Shown one piece after another: positions 1 to 7,183 of a DNA stretch of 10,639 nt. A model generated the notes under the pieces. It was not told the DNA's origin. It did no database searches and saw nothing but the letters and a program-made list of their open reading frames with translations. The stretch is from contig DATDAH010000141.1 of NCBI GenBank assembly GCA_036525535.1, positions 1 to 10,639 on the forward strand, given 5' to 3'. Position 1 is the first letter of the stretch; the number at the start of each line of letters is the position of its first letter. The translations under genes and the position numbers were made by a program. This DNA is from DATDAH01 sp036525535. Lineage in GTDB: Bacteria > Actinomycetota > Acidimicrobiia > Acidimicrobiales > DATDAH01.

Positions 1-513
1 ACCGAGCTCGCCCTCGCCGACGGCGCCACGGTCGTCGTGACCGACGTCGACCAGGAGGCGATCGCCTGGGTGCACGAGCACCATCCGGAGGTGACCGTGG
101 TCGCCGACGCGGCGACGCTCGTGGTCACCCCGCTCGACGTCTTCGCCCCGTGCGCGCTCGGCCACGCGCTGGACGACCACGTGGTCGCCACGTTGCGGGC
201 CGAGGTCGTGTGCGGTTGCGCCAACAACCAGCTCGCCCACGAAGGCATCGACGTCGCGCTCGCGGCGCGCGGCATCCTCTACTGCCCCGACTACGTCGTC
301 AATGCCGGTGGCGTCATCCAGGTCGCCGACGAGCGGCACGGCTTCGACTTCGAGCGCGCGAAGGCGAAGGCGAGTGGCATCTACGACACGCTGCTCGAGG
401 TCGTCGAGCTGGCCGCGGCCGACGGCATCACGCCGAACACCGCCGCCGACCGGCTGGCCGAGCGGCGCATGGACGCCGTGGCCCCCGACGAGCGCATCTG
501 GATCGGGCGGTGA
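1..513 (+). CDS. Glu/Leu/Phe/Val dehydrogenase, C-terminal part (5' end outside window)
   Basis: The reading frame is open from base 1 and ends at the TGA at 511-513, giving 170 residues of the NAD-binding half of an amino acid dehydrogenase. Enzymes of this family oxidatively deaminate a branched-chain or related amino acid to its 2-oxo acid in the cytoplasm. The visible segment starts inside the Rossmann fold: a strand VVVTD, whose Asp (fragment residue 15) is where the family holds the NAD ribose. Then come DVFAPCALG, CANNQLA and ILYCPDYVVNAGGVIQV, which are hallmark blocks of leucine/valine dehydrogenases rather than hexameric glutamate dehydrogenases. The family is about 350-360 residues long, so roughly half the protein lies upstream. 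Substrate (Leu, Val or Phe) cannot be set without the N-terminal domain. A hairpin overlaps the stop codon. Confidence 0.9.
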   Translation, partial: TELALADGATVVVTDVDQEAIAWVHEHHPEVTVVADAATLVVTPLDVFAPCALGHALDDHVVATLRAEVVCGCANNQLAHEGIDVALAARGILYCPDYVVNAGGVIQVADERHGFDFERAKAKASGIYDTLLEVVELAAADGITPNTAADRLAERRMDAVAPDERIWIGR

Positions 514-542
514 GGCGGAGCGCCCCTACCGCTCACCGCCTC
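512..542 (+). terminator. Hairpin at the end of the amino acid dehydrogenase gene
   Basis: Bases 512-518 pair with 536-542 (7 bp) and 519-522 pair with 530-533 (4 bp), with a 2-base bulge at 534-535 and a 7-base loop. The stem begins within the TGA stop codon. No T-run follows, so this is not a textbook intrinsic terminator. U-tail-less hairpins of this kind are often found after genes in GC-rich actinobacteria. Termination is inferred from position only. Confidence 0.4.
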
Positions 543-810
543 CTCGCCACCTGACCCCGTCGCCGGGATCCGGCCGAGGTGGGATGTGCTCCGTCCTCAC
601 GTCGGGTTCGCTCCGCGTTTTGGCCATGCTCAAGCCTCCCCAGGAGGCTCTCGCCGTGGCCGCCGCGGTGGTCCTGGCGACGAACGTCCTGAGAGGTCAT
701 TGACCACCCGAAGGGCCGGCGATCTGGCGCCCGCTGGGGGGGCGCAGGGGCAAAAAGAAATCCGGCAAAGTGTTGCATGGCGTGTCACGACCATCTAAAG
801 TCACGTACAC
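514..810. other. Intergenic region, no convincing gene
   Basis: These 297 bases separate the dehydrogenase from the HNH gene. They hold a hairpin at the left end (512-542), a perfect 7-bp hairpin with a 3-base loop at 633-649, a short dyad GGTCA-T-TGACC at 695-705, and an AT-richer island from about 751 containing the HNH promoter. A 25-codon frame (626-703) has no ribosome binding site and no recognisable product; I do not call it a gene. No tRNA or repeat array was seen. Confidence 0.6.
773..801 (+). promoter_or_regulatory. Candidate promoter of the DUF222-HNH gene
   Basis: TTGCAT at 773-778 and TAAAGT at 796-801 are separated by 17 bases. The second fits the actinobacterial -10 pattern TAnnnT; the first matches 3 of 6 positions of TTGACA. 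The region is markedly AT-richer than its surroundings (a run of A/G at 752-760). Transcription would start about 7-10 bases after the -10, essentially at the ATG at 811, so the mRNA would be leaderless. This fits the absence of a Shine-Dalgarno sequence. Confidence 0.5.
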
Positions 811-818
811 ATGTTCGA
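803..818 (+). promoter_or_regulatory. LexA-binding SOS box overlapping the start codon
   Basis: The 16-mer ACGTACACATGTTCGA matches the actinobacterial SOS box TCGAAC-N4-GTTCGA at 10 of its 12 defined positions. The right half is perfect and the central R and Y positions are also satisfied. The box spans the predicted transcription start and the first codons (ATG TTC GA), so bound LexA would block initiation. Several 13E12/DUF222 genes of Mycobacterium tuberculosis are known members of the LexA regulon, which supports the reading. Binding here is inferred. Confidence 0.65.
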
Positions 819-2073
819 ATCATCCTCCACTCCGGACCCCCACGAGGACCTGCTTGCCCAGGACCCCTCCGTCCTGGGGAACCGGGCGAGGGGGCTGCAG
901 GCCCGCCGGGATCGGCTCGACGCCGAAGAAGCCGAACTCCTCATGGAGATCGACAGCCTGCGGTCCCGGGGCCGGGACTACTTCCGGGACACCGCGGCCT
1001 GGCTGCGCCAGAACACCGGCATCGCCCGCGCCACCGCCCGGACCCGAGCCCACGTCGCCCGCCAGCTCGCCGCCCTGCCCGACGCCCGGGCCGCTTGGGC
1101 CGAGGGCCGGATCGGCTTCGATCACGCCCGGGTCCTGGCCGATCATGCCGACAGCCCACATCGCGACAACCTGCTCGATGAAGCCGAGGAGATCATCGGC
1201 TGGGCGAGCGAGCTCGCCGCCGATGCCTTCCGGGACCGGATGGCCGATTGGGCCCGCGATCTCGACGAAGCCCGCGACAAGGGTCTGTCCCCCGTGGAGC
1301 GGCAGCGCCGCCGGCGCAAGGTGACCCGCTCCCGCACCAAGGAAGGCCTCAACCGGACGGTCCTGGACCTCGACGACGAGGCCGACGCGGTGTTCTACGG
1401 CGCCATCCGGGACGTCGCGGCGGAGATGCAGCGCGCCGACCGGAAGGCGAAGCTGCCGCCCGACCAGCAACGCAGCTTCCGTCAGATCCTGGCCGACGCC
1501 GCGGTGGAGGTGGCCCGCCGGTCCCGGGGCGCCGATGTGCTCACCAAGCACCGGGCCCGGCCCGTCATCCTGGCGTTGACGGAGATGTCGGTGCTGTGGG
1601 ACCAGCTGCGGGTCCGGGGCTGGTGCCAGCTCGATGACGGCACCCGGCTCACCGCCAACCAGATCCGGCGCCTGGCCTGCGAGGCCGACATCTTGCCCAT
1701 GGTCCTCGACGACCACGGCGTCCCCCTCGACGTCGGCCGCACCGTCCGTCTCGCCACCTACCGCCAGCGTCTCGCCCTCCGGGCTCTGCACCCCACCTGT
1801 GCTGCGGAGAGCTGCGACGTGGACTTCGACTGGTGCGAGATCCACCACCTCCGCCCCTGGGAGCAAGGCGGGCACACGAACCTCGACAACCTCGTGCCCC
1901 TCTGCAGCTATCACCATCACTTCGTGCACGAGTGCGGCGGCGAGCCCGAGATCCTGCCCGATCGGACTCTGCGCATGGTCCCCCTCCCCCTCACCCCGGC
2001 CCCCCAACGCCGCCGGGCCCGCGACCTGACCATGGCGACCTCGCCGCCTGATCTTGTGCCGGCCCGCGGCTGA
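811..2073 (+). CDS. DUF222 / 13E12-repeat family HNH endonuclease
   Basis: This 420-residue protein combines a long helical, Arg/Asp-rich DUF222 region (roughly residues 30-310) with a C-terminal HNH nuclease motif. The HNH part is clear: C330 and C335, then C342-E-I-H-H (H345/H346), G353-G354, N357, and the LVPLCSYHHH block (C365, H368-H370). These are the expected metal and catalytic ligands, so the nuclease looks intact. Two pairs of Cys suggest a structural zinc. Such genes occur in many copies in actinobacterial genomes, and their physiological role is still unclear. DNA nicking or cleavage is inferred from the motif. The start at 811 gives the MFE-type N terminus common in the family. 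It lacks a Shine-Dalgarno sequence but sits at the expected transcription start and inside a LexA box, implying DNA-damage induction. It appears to be a single-gene unit, with hairpins following it. Confidence 0.9.
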   Translation: MFESSSTPDPHEDLLAQDPSVLGNRARGLQARRDRLDAEEAELLMEIDSLRSRGRDYFRDTAAWLRQNTGIARATARTRAHVARQLAALPDARAAWAEGRIGFDHARVLADHADSPHRDNLLDEAEEIIGWASELAADAFRDRMADWARDLDEARDKGLSPVERQRRRRKVTRSRTKEGLNRTVLDLDDEADAVFYGAIRDVAAEMQRADRKAKLPPDQQRSFRQILADAAVEVARRSRGADVLTKHRARPVILALTEMSVLWDQLRVRGWCQLDDGTRLTANQIRRLACEADILPMVLDDHGVPLDVGRTVRLATYRQRLALRALHPTCAAESCDVDFDWCEIHHLRPWEQGGHTNLDNLVPLCSYHHHFVHECGGEPEILPDRTLRMVPLPLTPAPQRRRARDLTMATSPPDLVPARG

Positions 2074-2081
2074 CGCGGGTC
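2061..2081 (+). terminator. GC-rich hairpin enclosing the HNH gene stop codon
   Basis: CCCGCG (2063-2068) pairs with CGCGGG (2074-2079). A G-T wobble and a G-C pair extend the stem, giving about 8 bp. The 5-base loop contains the TGA stop codon. Only a short CCTT follows, so an intrinsic terminator is possible but not typical. Confidence 0.4.
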
Positions 2082-2117
2082 CTTGTCAGCCCGATGAACC
2101 GCCTCCACCCTCACTCC

Positions 2118-2151
2118 AGCCGCCCGCAGCCGACTCCGGCCGCGGGCGGTT
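2118..2151 (+). terminator. Long stem-loop between the HNH gene and the reductase gene
   Basis: CCGCCCGC (2120-2127) pairs with GCGGGCGG (2142-2149), and after one A/C mismatch GCCG (2129-2132) pairs with CGGC (2137-2140) around a 4-base loop ACTC. A G-T wobble and an A-T pair extend the base. This is the strongest noncoding hairpin I found in the window. It ends 5 bases before a -10-like TACGGT, so it could terminate the HNH transcript or act as an operator or structural element of the next promoter. No T-run follows. Confidence 0.45.
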
Positions 2152-2156
2152 CCGCG

Positions 2157-2162
2157 TACGGT
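2157..2162 (+). promoter_or_regulatory. -10-like element before the reductase gene
   Basis: TACGGT fits the TAnnnT pattern and ends 6 bases before the ATG at 2169. This is the spacing expected for a leaderless transcript, and no Shine-Dalgarno sequence is present. No good -35 lies 16-18 bases upstream, so the call rests on the hexamer and its distance. Confidence 0.35.
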
Positions 2163-2168
2163 TCGGCG

Positions 2169-3248
2169 ATGACGACTGACTCGGGCCGGCCCCTGCGCAT
2201 CGTCCAGTGGACGACGGGCAACGTCGCCCGGCAGACGCTTCGGGCGGTGCTGGCCCATCCCGACCAGGAGTTGGTGGGCGTCTTCGCCCACAACCCGGAC
2301 AAGGTCGGGATCGATGCCGGCGAGTTGGTCGGGCTCGACCCCCTCGGCGTGGTGGCCACCGACGACGTCGACGCCCTCCTCGCCCTCGAACCCGACTGTG
2401 TCGTCTACACGCCGCTGCATCCCGACCTCGACGAGCTGACCCGGCTCCTCGGCGCCGGGGTGAACATCGTGACCAGCTCGGAGTTCCTGACCGGGAACAG
2501 CCTCGGCCGGGCGTTCCGGGACGGCGTCCAGGCCGCGGCCCGGGCCGGTGGCGCCAGCATCTTCGGCAGCGGCATGAACCCGGGCTTCGCCCAGCTGCTG
2601 GCCGGCGTGTGCGCCGGCGTCTGTGTCCGCCTGAACCACGTGCGGGTGACCGAGGCCGTCGACACCAGCCTCTTCGCCGGCGACTCGAACATGGACGCCT
2701 TGGGCTGGGGCCGCCCGGCCGGGGACCCGGGCCACGCCGACGACGTGGCCGAAGCAACGGTGGTCTTCGCCGACGGGCTCGACGTCCTCGCCGACCTCCT
2801 CGGACTGGACCTCGACGACCGGCGCTGCACGGTCGACTTCGCGCTGGCCACCCGCGACCTCGACCTGCCCGGCCGCCCGATCTCGGCCGGCACCGTCGGC
2901 GGCCTGGAGGTGCGGTGGGAGGGCATCGTCGGCGACCGGCCGGTCATCGAGGTCCGCCAGGTCTGGGTCATGGCCAACGACCTCGAGCCGGCGTGGGCCG
3001 TCGAGCACGCCTATCTGGTCGAGATCGACGGCGAGCCCAAGATCCGGGCCCGGTTCGAGATCTGGCCCCACCAGGAGGACCTCGGCTCACTGACCACGGC
3101 GGACATCCACAGCCTCGGCATGGTCATCACCGGCCTCCCGGTGGTCAACGCCATCCCCGCGGTCTGCGCGGCCGAGCCGGGCATCCGCACCTACGCCGAC
3201 CTCCCGGTGATCACCTCGGCCCGCCGGCTCGGGCCCCCGTCGGGCTGA
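2169..3248 (+). CDS. Dihydrodipicolinate reductase-like NAD(P)-dependent oxidoreductase
   Basis: This 359-residue cytoplasmic protein resembles the actinobacterial group annotated as dihydrodipicolinate reductase N-terminal domain or NAD(P)H-dependent amine dehydrogenase, related to 2,4-diaminopentanoate dehydrogenase. The Rossmann start is RIVQWTTGNVA (residues 10-20), followed by acidic and Asp-rich strands. GSGMNPGF at 133-140 is a family block near the catalytic domain. True DapB is about 250 residues and has a different catalytic signature, so a lysine-pathway role is unlikely. The nucleotide loop reads TTGNVA, retaining only the middle glycine of the usual GxGxxG; relatives often vary at the first position. 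I chose 2169 because the conserved fold starts 10 residues later; an in-frame ATG at 2094 would add 25 low-complexity residues. The gene is 34 bases upstream of the LLM oxidoreductase and may share its pathway. The substrate is unknown. Confidence 0.8.
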   Translation: MTTDSGRPLRIVQWTTGNVARQTLRAVLAHPDQELVGVFAHNPDKVGIDAGELVGLDPLGVVATDDVDALLALEPDCVVYTPLHPDLDELTRLLGAGVNIVTSSEFLTGNSLGRAFRDGVQAAARAGGASIFGSGMNPGFAQLLAGVCAGVCVRLNHVRVTEAVDTSLFAGDSNMDALGWGRPAGDPGHADDVAEATVVFADGLDVLADLLGLDLDDRRCTVDFALATRDLDLPGRPISAGTVGGLEVRWEGIVGDRPVIEVRQVWVMANDLEPAWAVEHAYLVEIDGEPKIRARFEIWPHQEDLGSLTTADIHSLGMVITGLPVVNAIPAVCAAEPGIRTYADLPVITSARRLGPPSG

Positions 3249-3250
3249 GG

Positions 3251-3274
3251 TACCGTCGGCTCGACGACAGGGGG
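3251..3274 (+). promoter_or_regulatory. -10-like element and Shine-Dalgarno of the LLM oxidoreductase gene
   Basis: TACCGT (3251-3256) fits TAnnnT, but there is no clear -35. The purine run around 3269-3274 (AGGGGG) is a good ribosome binding site about 8 bases before the GTG at 3283 and decides that start. An internal promoter for the operon is possible; readthrough from the upstream reductase gene is equally possible. Confidence 0.35.
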
Positions 3275-3282
3275 AACCGTCC

Positions 3283-4305
3283 GTGCAGTTCTGGGCCACC
3301 CGGACCCCGGAGACGGGGACCATCGAGACGCAGGCCACTCGTGCCGAAGCGGCCGGCTGGGACGGCATCACCTTCACCGACTCCCAGAACCTGATCGGCG
3401 ACCCGTTCGTGGCGGTGGCCCTGGCCGGGCGGGCCACCGAGCACCTGCGCTTCGGCACCGGTGTGGCCAACCTGTTCACGCGCCACCCGGCGGCGCTGGC
3501 CAACGCCGCCATCACCGTGCAGGAGGAGACCGGCGGTCGCTTCACCCTCGGTGTCGGCCGCGGCGACACCGCCCTGTTCCACCTCGGGCGGAAGCCACAA
3601 CCCGTAGCCGACTTCGGCGCCGCCCTGGCTGATGTCCAGGCCTACCTGGCCGGCGAGACCCTCGACCTCGACGGCCGCCCCAGCCGCATCCGCTGGTTGG
3701 ACCGGGCCAAGCAGGCCAAAGTGCCCCTGGACGTGGCCGCCTCCGGGCCGAAGGTCATCGACCTGGCCGCCCGGACCGCCGACACGATCACCTTCGCCGT
3801 CGGGGCCGATCCCGACCGCCTGGCCTGGGGCCTCGACCTGGCCCGCAAGGCCGCGGCGGACGCCGGCCGGGACCCCGCCGACCTCAGGTTCGGGGCCTAC
3901 GTCAACATCGGCTGCCACCCGGACCTCGACACGGCTCGGGGCCTCATCGCCGGCGGGGTGGCCGCCTTCGCCCACTTCAGCGCCATGCCGGGCTCGACCG
4001 GCGCGGGGCTCGACGAGGGCGACCAGGCAATCGTGGCTGAGGTGGGGCGGCGCTACGACAGCAATCAACACCTGAACAACCGGGCCGACCACACCGATCC
4101 GCTGGCCCCCGAGTTCGTCGACCGCTTCGCCGTCGTCGGTCCCCCGGAGCGCTGTGTCGCCCGCCTGCAGGAGCTGGCCGACCTGGGCTTCGAGCGCGTC
4201 GTCCTGACCGGGGCCACCTTCGGGGCCGACCGGGACGATGCCCGAACGGCGGATCGCCTCGTCACCGGCGACGTCCTGCCCGCTCTGCGCCAAGGAGCCC
4301 CCTGA
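3283..4305 (+). CDS. LLM class F420-dependent oxidoreductase
   Basis: This 340-residue protein belongs to the luciferase-like monooxygenase superfamily, in the coenzyme F420 branch resembling methylenetetrahydromethanopterin reductase (Mer). Such enzymes form a TIM barrel and pass hydride between F420H2 and an organic substrate. Supporting blocks are GTGVANLFTRHPA (58-70, which in relatives carries the cofactor-binding loop), GRFTLGVGRGD (85-95), ASGPKVIDLAARTADTI (153-169) and a C-terminal VVGPPERCVARLQELADLGF segment typical of the family. The length is standard. The GTG start at 3283 follows a good AGGGGG ribosome site and begins the first barrel strand directly. The stop TGA overlaps the ATG of the dioxygenase gene by one base, so the two are probably translated together. 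The substrate cannot be deduced; FMN use instead of F420 is possible but less likely. Confidence 0.85.
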   Translation: MQFWATRTPETGTIETQATRAEAAGWDGITFTDSQNLIGDPFVAVALAGRATEHLRFGTGVANLFTRHPAALANAAITVQEETGGRFTLGVGRGDTALFHLGRKPQPVADFGAALADVQAYLAGETLDLDGRPSRIRWLDRAKQAKVPLDVAASGPKVIDLAARTADTITFAVGADPDRLAWGLDLARKAAADAGRDPADLRFGAYVNIGCHPDLDTARGLIAGGVAAFAHFSAMPGSTGAGLDEGDQAIVAEVGRRYDSNQHLNNRADHTDPLAPEFVDRFAVVGPPERCVARLQELADLGFERVVLTGATFGADRDDARTADRLVTGDVLPALRQGAP

Positions 4306-5345
4306 TGACGACTGTCGATCCCACCGACCTCGTCCCTCTGGAGACGGCCTGCGAGTGGCGGGCCGCCGACATCGGCGACGACTACGTGGTCACCCTCACC
4401 GAGGCCCACGTGGCCGAGCTGGATGCGGCCCTCGTCAACGCCGAGGCGGCGACCGATGACGTGCTCGACATCACCCGGGCCGACTTCCCGCTGCCGACTC
4501 TCGCCCCCGTGCTGGCCGAGATCACGGACGAGCTCATCAACGGCAAGGGCGTCGTGCTCATCCGGGGGCTGCCGGTCGAGAGGTACAGCATGGAGCGGGC
4601 GTCGAGCATCTACTGGGGGATCGGCGTCCATCTCGGCGATCCCTGGCCCCAGAACGCCAAAGGCCATCTCCTGGGCGACGTCACCGACCAGGGCCGGGCG
4701 GTGGACGATCCCACGGCGCGGGGCAACGAGATCGGGGGGGTGCCCTTCCCGTTCCACTCCGACGGATCCGACCTGGTGGGCCTGTTCTGCCTCGACGCCG
4801 GCGCCAGCGGCGGGGCCAGCCTGGTGGCCAACGTGGTCAGCATCCACAACGAGCTGGTCCACACCGCTCCTGAGCTGGCCGCCGAGCTCTACGCCCCGTT
4901 CCCCTACGACCTCCGGGGGGAGCAGGCCCCCGGGGCCCGGAGCTGGTACGAGATGCCGATCTTCAACCGGCGGGCCGACCGCCTCTTCGTGCGCTACATC
5001 CGGCCCTACATCATCTCGGCCGGCCGCCACGCCGACGCCCCACCGGTCAGTGCCGCGGCCCGCGAAGCGATGGACCGCGTGGATGCCCTCTGCGCGGATC
5101 CCGACTTCCACGTCTCGATGACGATGCAGCCCGGGGACATGCAGTTCGTCAACAACTACCACGTGCTCCACGCTCGGGAGGGCTACACCGACGACCGGGC
5201 CAACGGCCGGGTCCGCCACCTGAAGCGCCTCTGGCTGGAGACCGACCTGCTGGCCGACGAGGACAAGCCCGAGCGCTTCCGCCTCGGTCGCACCGACAAC
5301 TGGTGGTCCCGCCAGGGCCGGACCAAGAGCGAGATCGTGATCTGA
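4305..5345 (+). CDS. TauD/TfdA family Fe(II)/2-oxoglutarate-dependent dioxygenase
   Basis: This 346-residue protein carries the iron-binding facial triad: H151-S-D153 in PFHSDGSD and the distal H289 in NNYHVLHAR. An Arg in RHLKRLWL (R304 or R308) is placed to hold 2-oxoglutarate. The segment KGVVLIRGLPVERYS (81-95) is the usual N-terminal strand of TauD-like enzymes. The family hydroxylates substrates with release of succinate and CO2, often leading to C-S, C-N or C-O cleavage; members act on sulfonates, herbicides, carnitine precursors or natural products. Residues around the triad do not identify which. Translation starts at an ATG sharing one base with the preceding stop, with AAGGAG at 4292-4297 as ribosome site, so it is coupled to the F420 oxidoreductase. 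The exporter gene begins 5 bases after its stop. Confidence 0.9.
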   Translation: MTTVDPTDLVPLETACEWRAADIGDDYVVTLTEAHVAELDAALVNAEAATDDVLDITRADFPLPTLAPVLAEITDELINGKGVVLIRGLPVERYSMERASSIYWGIGVHLGDPWPQNAKGHLLGDVTDQGRAVDDPTARGNEIGGVPFPFHSDGSDLVGLFCLDAGASGGASLVANVVSIHNELVHTAPELAAELYAPFPYDLRGEQAPGARSWYEMPIFNRRADRLFVRYIRPYIISAGRHADAPPVSAAAREAMDRVDALCADPDFHVSMTMQPGDMQFVNNYHVLHAREGYTDDRANGRVRHLKRLWLETDLLADEDKPERFRLGRTDNWWSRQGRTKSEIVI

Positions 5346-5350
5346 GCGGA

Positions 5351-7183
5351 ATGGGGACGAAGGCCCATGGCGACGGGAACTGGCGGGCCCGCCAGGAGTG
5401 GACGTTCTTCGCCAGCCTGTACCCCGCTGACCGGGGACTGGCCACGGTGTGGTGGGTGCTCCTGGCGCTCCGGGGCCTGCTCCCGGCGGCGATGGCCGTG
5501 GCCATGGGCTATCTCATCGGCGCCGTCCAGCACGGTGACTCCCTGGCCGGCCCCCTCGCCGCCTTCGGCACCGTCTTCGTCGCCCTCCAGGTCCTCAACC
5601 CGATCCACAACGCGGTCAGCGCCGACCTGGGCGACCGCATGGCGGCCTGGCTCTACGACGAGCTGACCGAGACCTGCCTGGCCCCGCCGGGCATCGGCCA
5701 CCTGGAGGACGCCGACCTGGCCAACGACCTGCAGGTCGCCCGCGAGTTCGACCGGGGGATGACCGGTCCGCCGCTGCGCATCTCCCTGGGCTTCATCGCC
5801 GACGGACTGGCCCTCATGCTCGGCGGCCTGGCCTCGGCCGCCATCCTGTTCGGGTTCGCCTGGTGGGCCCCGCCGTTGCTGGCCGGGGCCTGGCTGGCCA
5901 CCCACTGGCTGTTGCGGGAGAGCGGGGTCTGGAAGGACCGCAACACCGAGGAGGTGCGCAGCGCCCAGCGGGACGCCGAGTACGCCTACCGCTTGGCGGT
6001 CGACCCGCCGGCGGCCAAGGAGCTCCGGCTCTTCGGCTTGCGGGGCTGGACCCTCGACCGCTTCATCGCCCGCCGCACCCGTCTCCACGAGCTGCAGTAC
6101 GAGGCGACCCGGATGCGGGAGCGCTCCGTGCTGTCCAGCCTGGTCATCGTCCTCGCCGCCAACCTCTTCGTGTTCTGGCAACTGGCCCTCGCCGCCAACC
6201 AGGGCGACTTCGAGCTGGGGCGGCTGGTGGCCTACGCCCAGGCCGCCCTGGGCACGGCGACCATCGCCTTCGGTGGCCTCAACTGGGCCCTGGACGGCGC
6301 CGCCGCCCCGGTGGCCGCCGTCCTCCGCCTGCGCAAGGCGATGGCCCCGGCGGGGGCGTTGCCCCTCGGTGACCGGGATGCCGCCTCGCTGCCGGCGAAG
6401 GAGGTCCACCTCGGCCACGTCAGCTTTGCCTACCCGGGAACCTCCACACCGGTCCTGGCCGGGCTCGACCTGACCATCCCGGCGGGCTCCTCGCTGGCCA
6501 TCGTGGGCCAGAACGGCGCGGGCAAGACCACGCTGGCCAAGCTCCTCTGCCGCCTCTATGACCCCGACGAGGGCGCCATCGAGGTCGACGGGATCGACCT
6601 CCGGGACCTGGACCTCGAGAGCTGGCGGTCCCGGATCACGGCCGTCTTCCAGGACTTCGTCCGCTTCGAGCTGCCCCTGCGGGACAACGTGGCGCCGGCG
6701 GGGGCGCCCGACGAGGCCATCCTGGCTGCCCTCACCGAGGCGGGGGCGAGCGACCTGGCCGACCTCGACACCATCCTGGCCAAGGGCTACGCGGGCGGGA
6801 CCGACCTGTCGGGCGGGCAGTGGCAGCGGGTGGCGCTGGCCCGGGCCCTCTGCGCCGTCGAGGAGGGGGCGGGGCTGGTGCTCCTCGACGAGCCCACCGC
6901 CCAGCTCGACGTGCGGGGGGAGGCGGAGATCTTCGACCGCATCCTGGCCGCCACCCGGGACTGCACGACGATCCTGGTCTCGCACCGCTTCTCGACCGTG
7001 CGCCACGCCGACCGGATCTGTGTCCTCGAGCACGGCCGGGTCATCGAGCTGGGCACCCACGACGAGCTGATGGCGGCCGAGGGTCGCTACCGGACGATGT
7101 TCGACCTCCAGGCGCAGCGCTTCGCCGCCGGCGAGCCGGTCGACGACGACGAGGCGGAGGTGACCCTCGATGTCCTCAGCTGA
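5351..7183 (+). CDS. ABC exporter half-transporter A (permease fused to ATPase)
   Basis: This 610-residue protein has an N-terminal membrane domain with about six hydrophobic segments (around 33-58, 66-88, 146-168, 170-188, 260-282 and 293-313) and a C-terminal nucleotide-binding domain. The ATPase motifs are complete: A-loop Y361, Walker A GQNGAGKTT (386-394), Q-loop Q434, signature LSGGQ (486-490), Walker B LLDEP with D513/E514, and H-loop H545. No C39 peptidase domain is present. The block FQDFVRFELPLRDNV is typical of an actinobacterial exporter group that occurs as gene pairs. The start at 5351 is 5 bases after the dioxygenase stop, with only a weak GAGCGG ribosome site. A GTG at 5303, overlapping the dioxygenase, would add 16 residues and is an alternative. 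It most likely dimerises with the product of the next gene. The substrate is unknown. Confidence 0.9.
   Translation: MGTKAHGDGNWRARQEWTFFASLYPADRGLATVWWVLLALRGLLPAAMAVAMGYLIGAVQHGDSLAGPLAAFGTVFVALQVLNPIHNAVSADLGDRMAAWLYDELTETCLAPPGIGHLEDADLANDLQVAREFDRGMTGPPLRISLGFIADGLALMLGGLASAAILFGFAWWAPPLLAGAWLATHWLLRESGVWKDRNTEEVRSAQRDAEYAYRLAVDPPAAKELRLFGLRGWTLDRFIARRTRLHELQYEATRMRERSVLSSLVIVLAANLFVFWQLALAANQGDFELGRLVAYAQAALGTATIAFGGLNWALDGAAAPVAAVLRLRKAMAPAGALPLGDRDAASLPAKEVHLGHVSFAYPGTSTPVLAGLDLTIPAGSSLAIVGQNGAGKTTLAKLLCRLYDPDEGAIEVDGIDLRDLDLESWRSRITAVFQDFVRFELPLRDNVAPAGAPDEAILAALTEAGASDLADLDTILAKGYAGGTDLSGGQWQRVALARALCAVEEGAGLVLLDEPTAQLDVRGEAEIFDRILAATRDCTTILVSHRFSTVRHADRICVLEHGRVIELGTHDELMAAEGRYRTMFDLQAQRFAAGEPVDDDEAEVTLDVLS
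7156..7163 (+). promoter_or_regulatory. Strong Shine-Dalgarno inside the end of exporter gene A
   Basis: GGAGGTGA lies within the coding sequence of half-transporter A, 6 bases before the ATG at 7170. It sets the start of half-transporter B and favours balanced, coupled synthesis of the two subunits. Confidence 0.7.

Noticed and set aside
751..820. AT-rich island considered as an attachment site or horizontal-transfer scar
   Set aside because: No flanking direct repeats, tRNA or integrase were seen. The lower GC is adequately explained by the promoter and SOS box.
820..2007. A 395-codon frame on the minus strand opposite the HNH gene
   Set aside because: It is the antisense shadow of a GC-rich gene. 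Its composition is Gly/Val/Asp-rich low complexity, and the + strand frame has clear DUF222 and HNH motifs.
2129..2149. GC-rich repeats considered as a CRISPR or tandem array
   Set aside because: There is a single inverted repeat, not direct repeats with regular spacers.
2094..2168. Upstream ATG for the reductase-like gene
   Set aside because: The 25 extra residues are low complexity, cover the long stem-loop and precede the family's usual start. The ATG at 2169 with TACGGT at leaderless distance is preferred.
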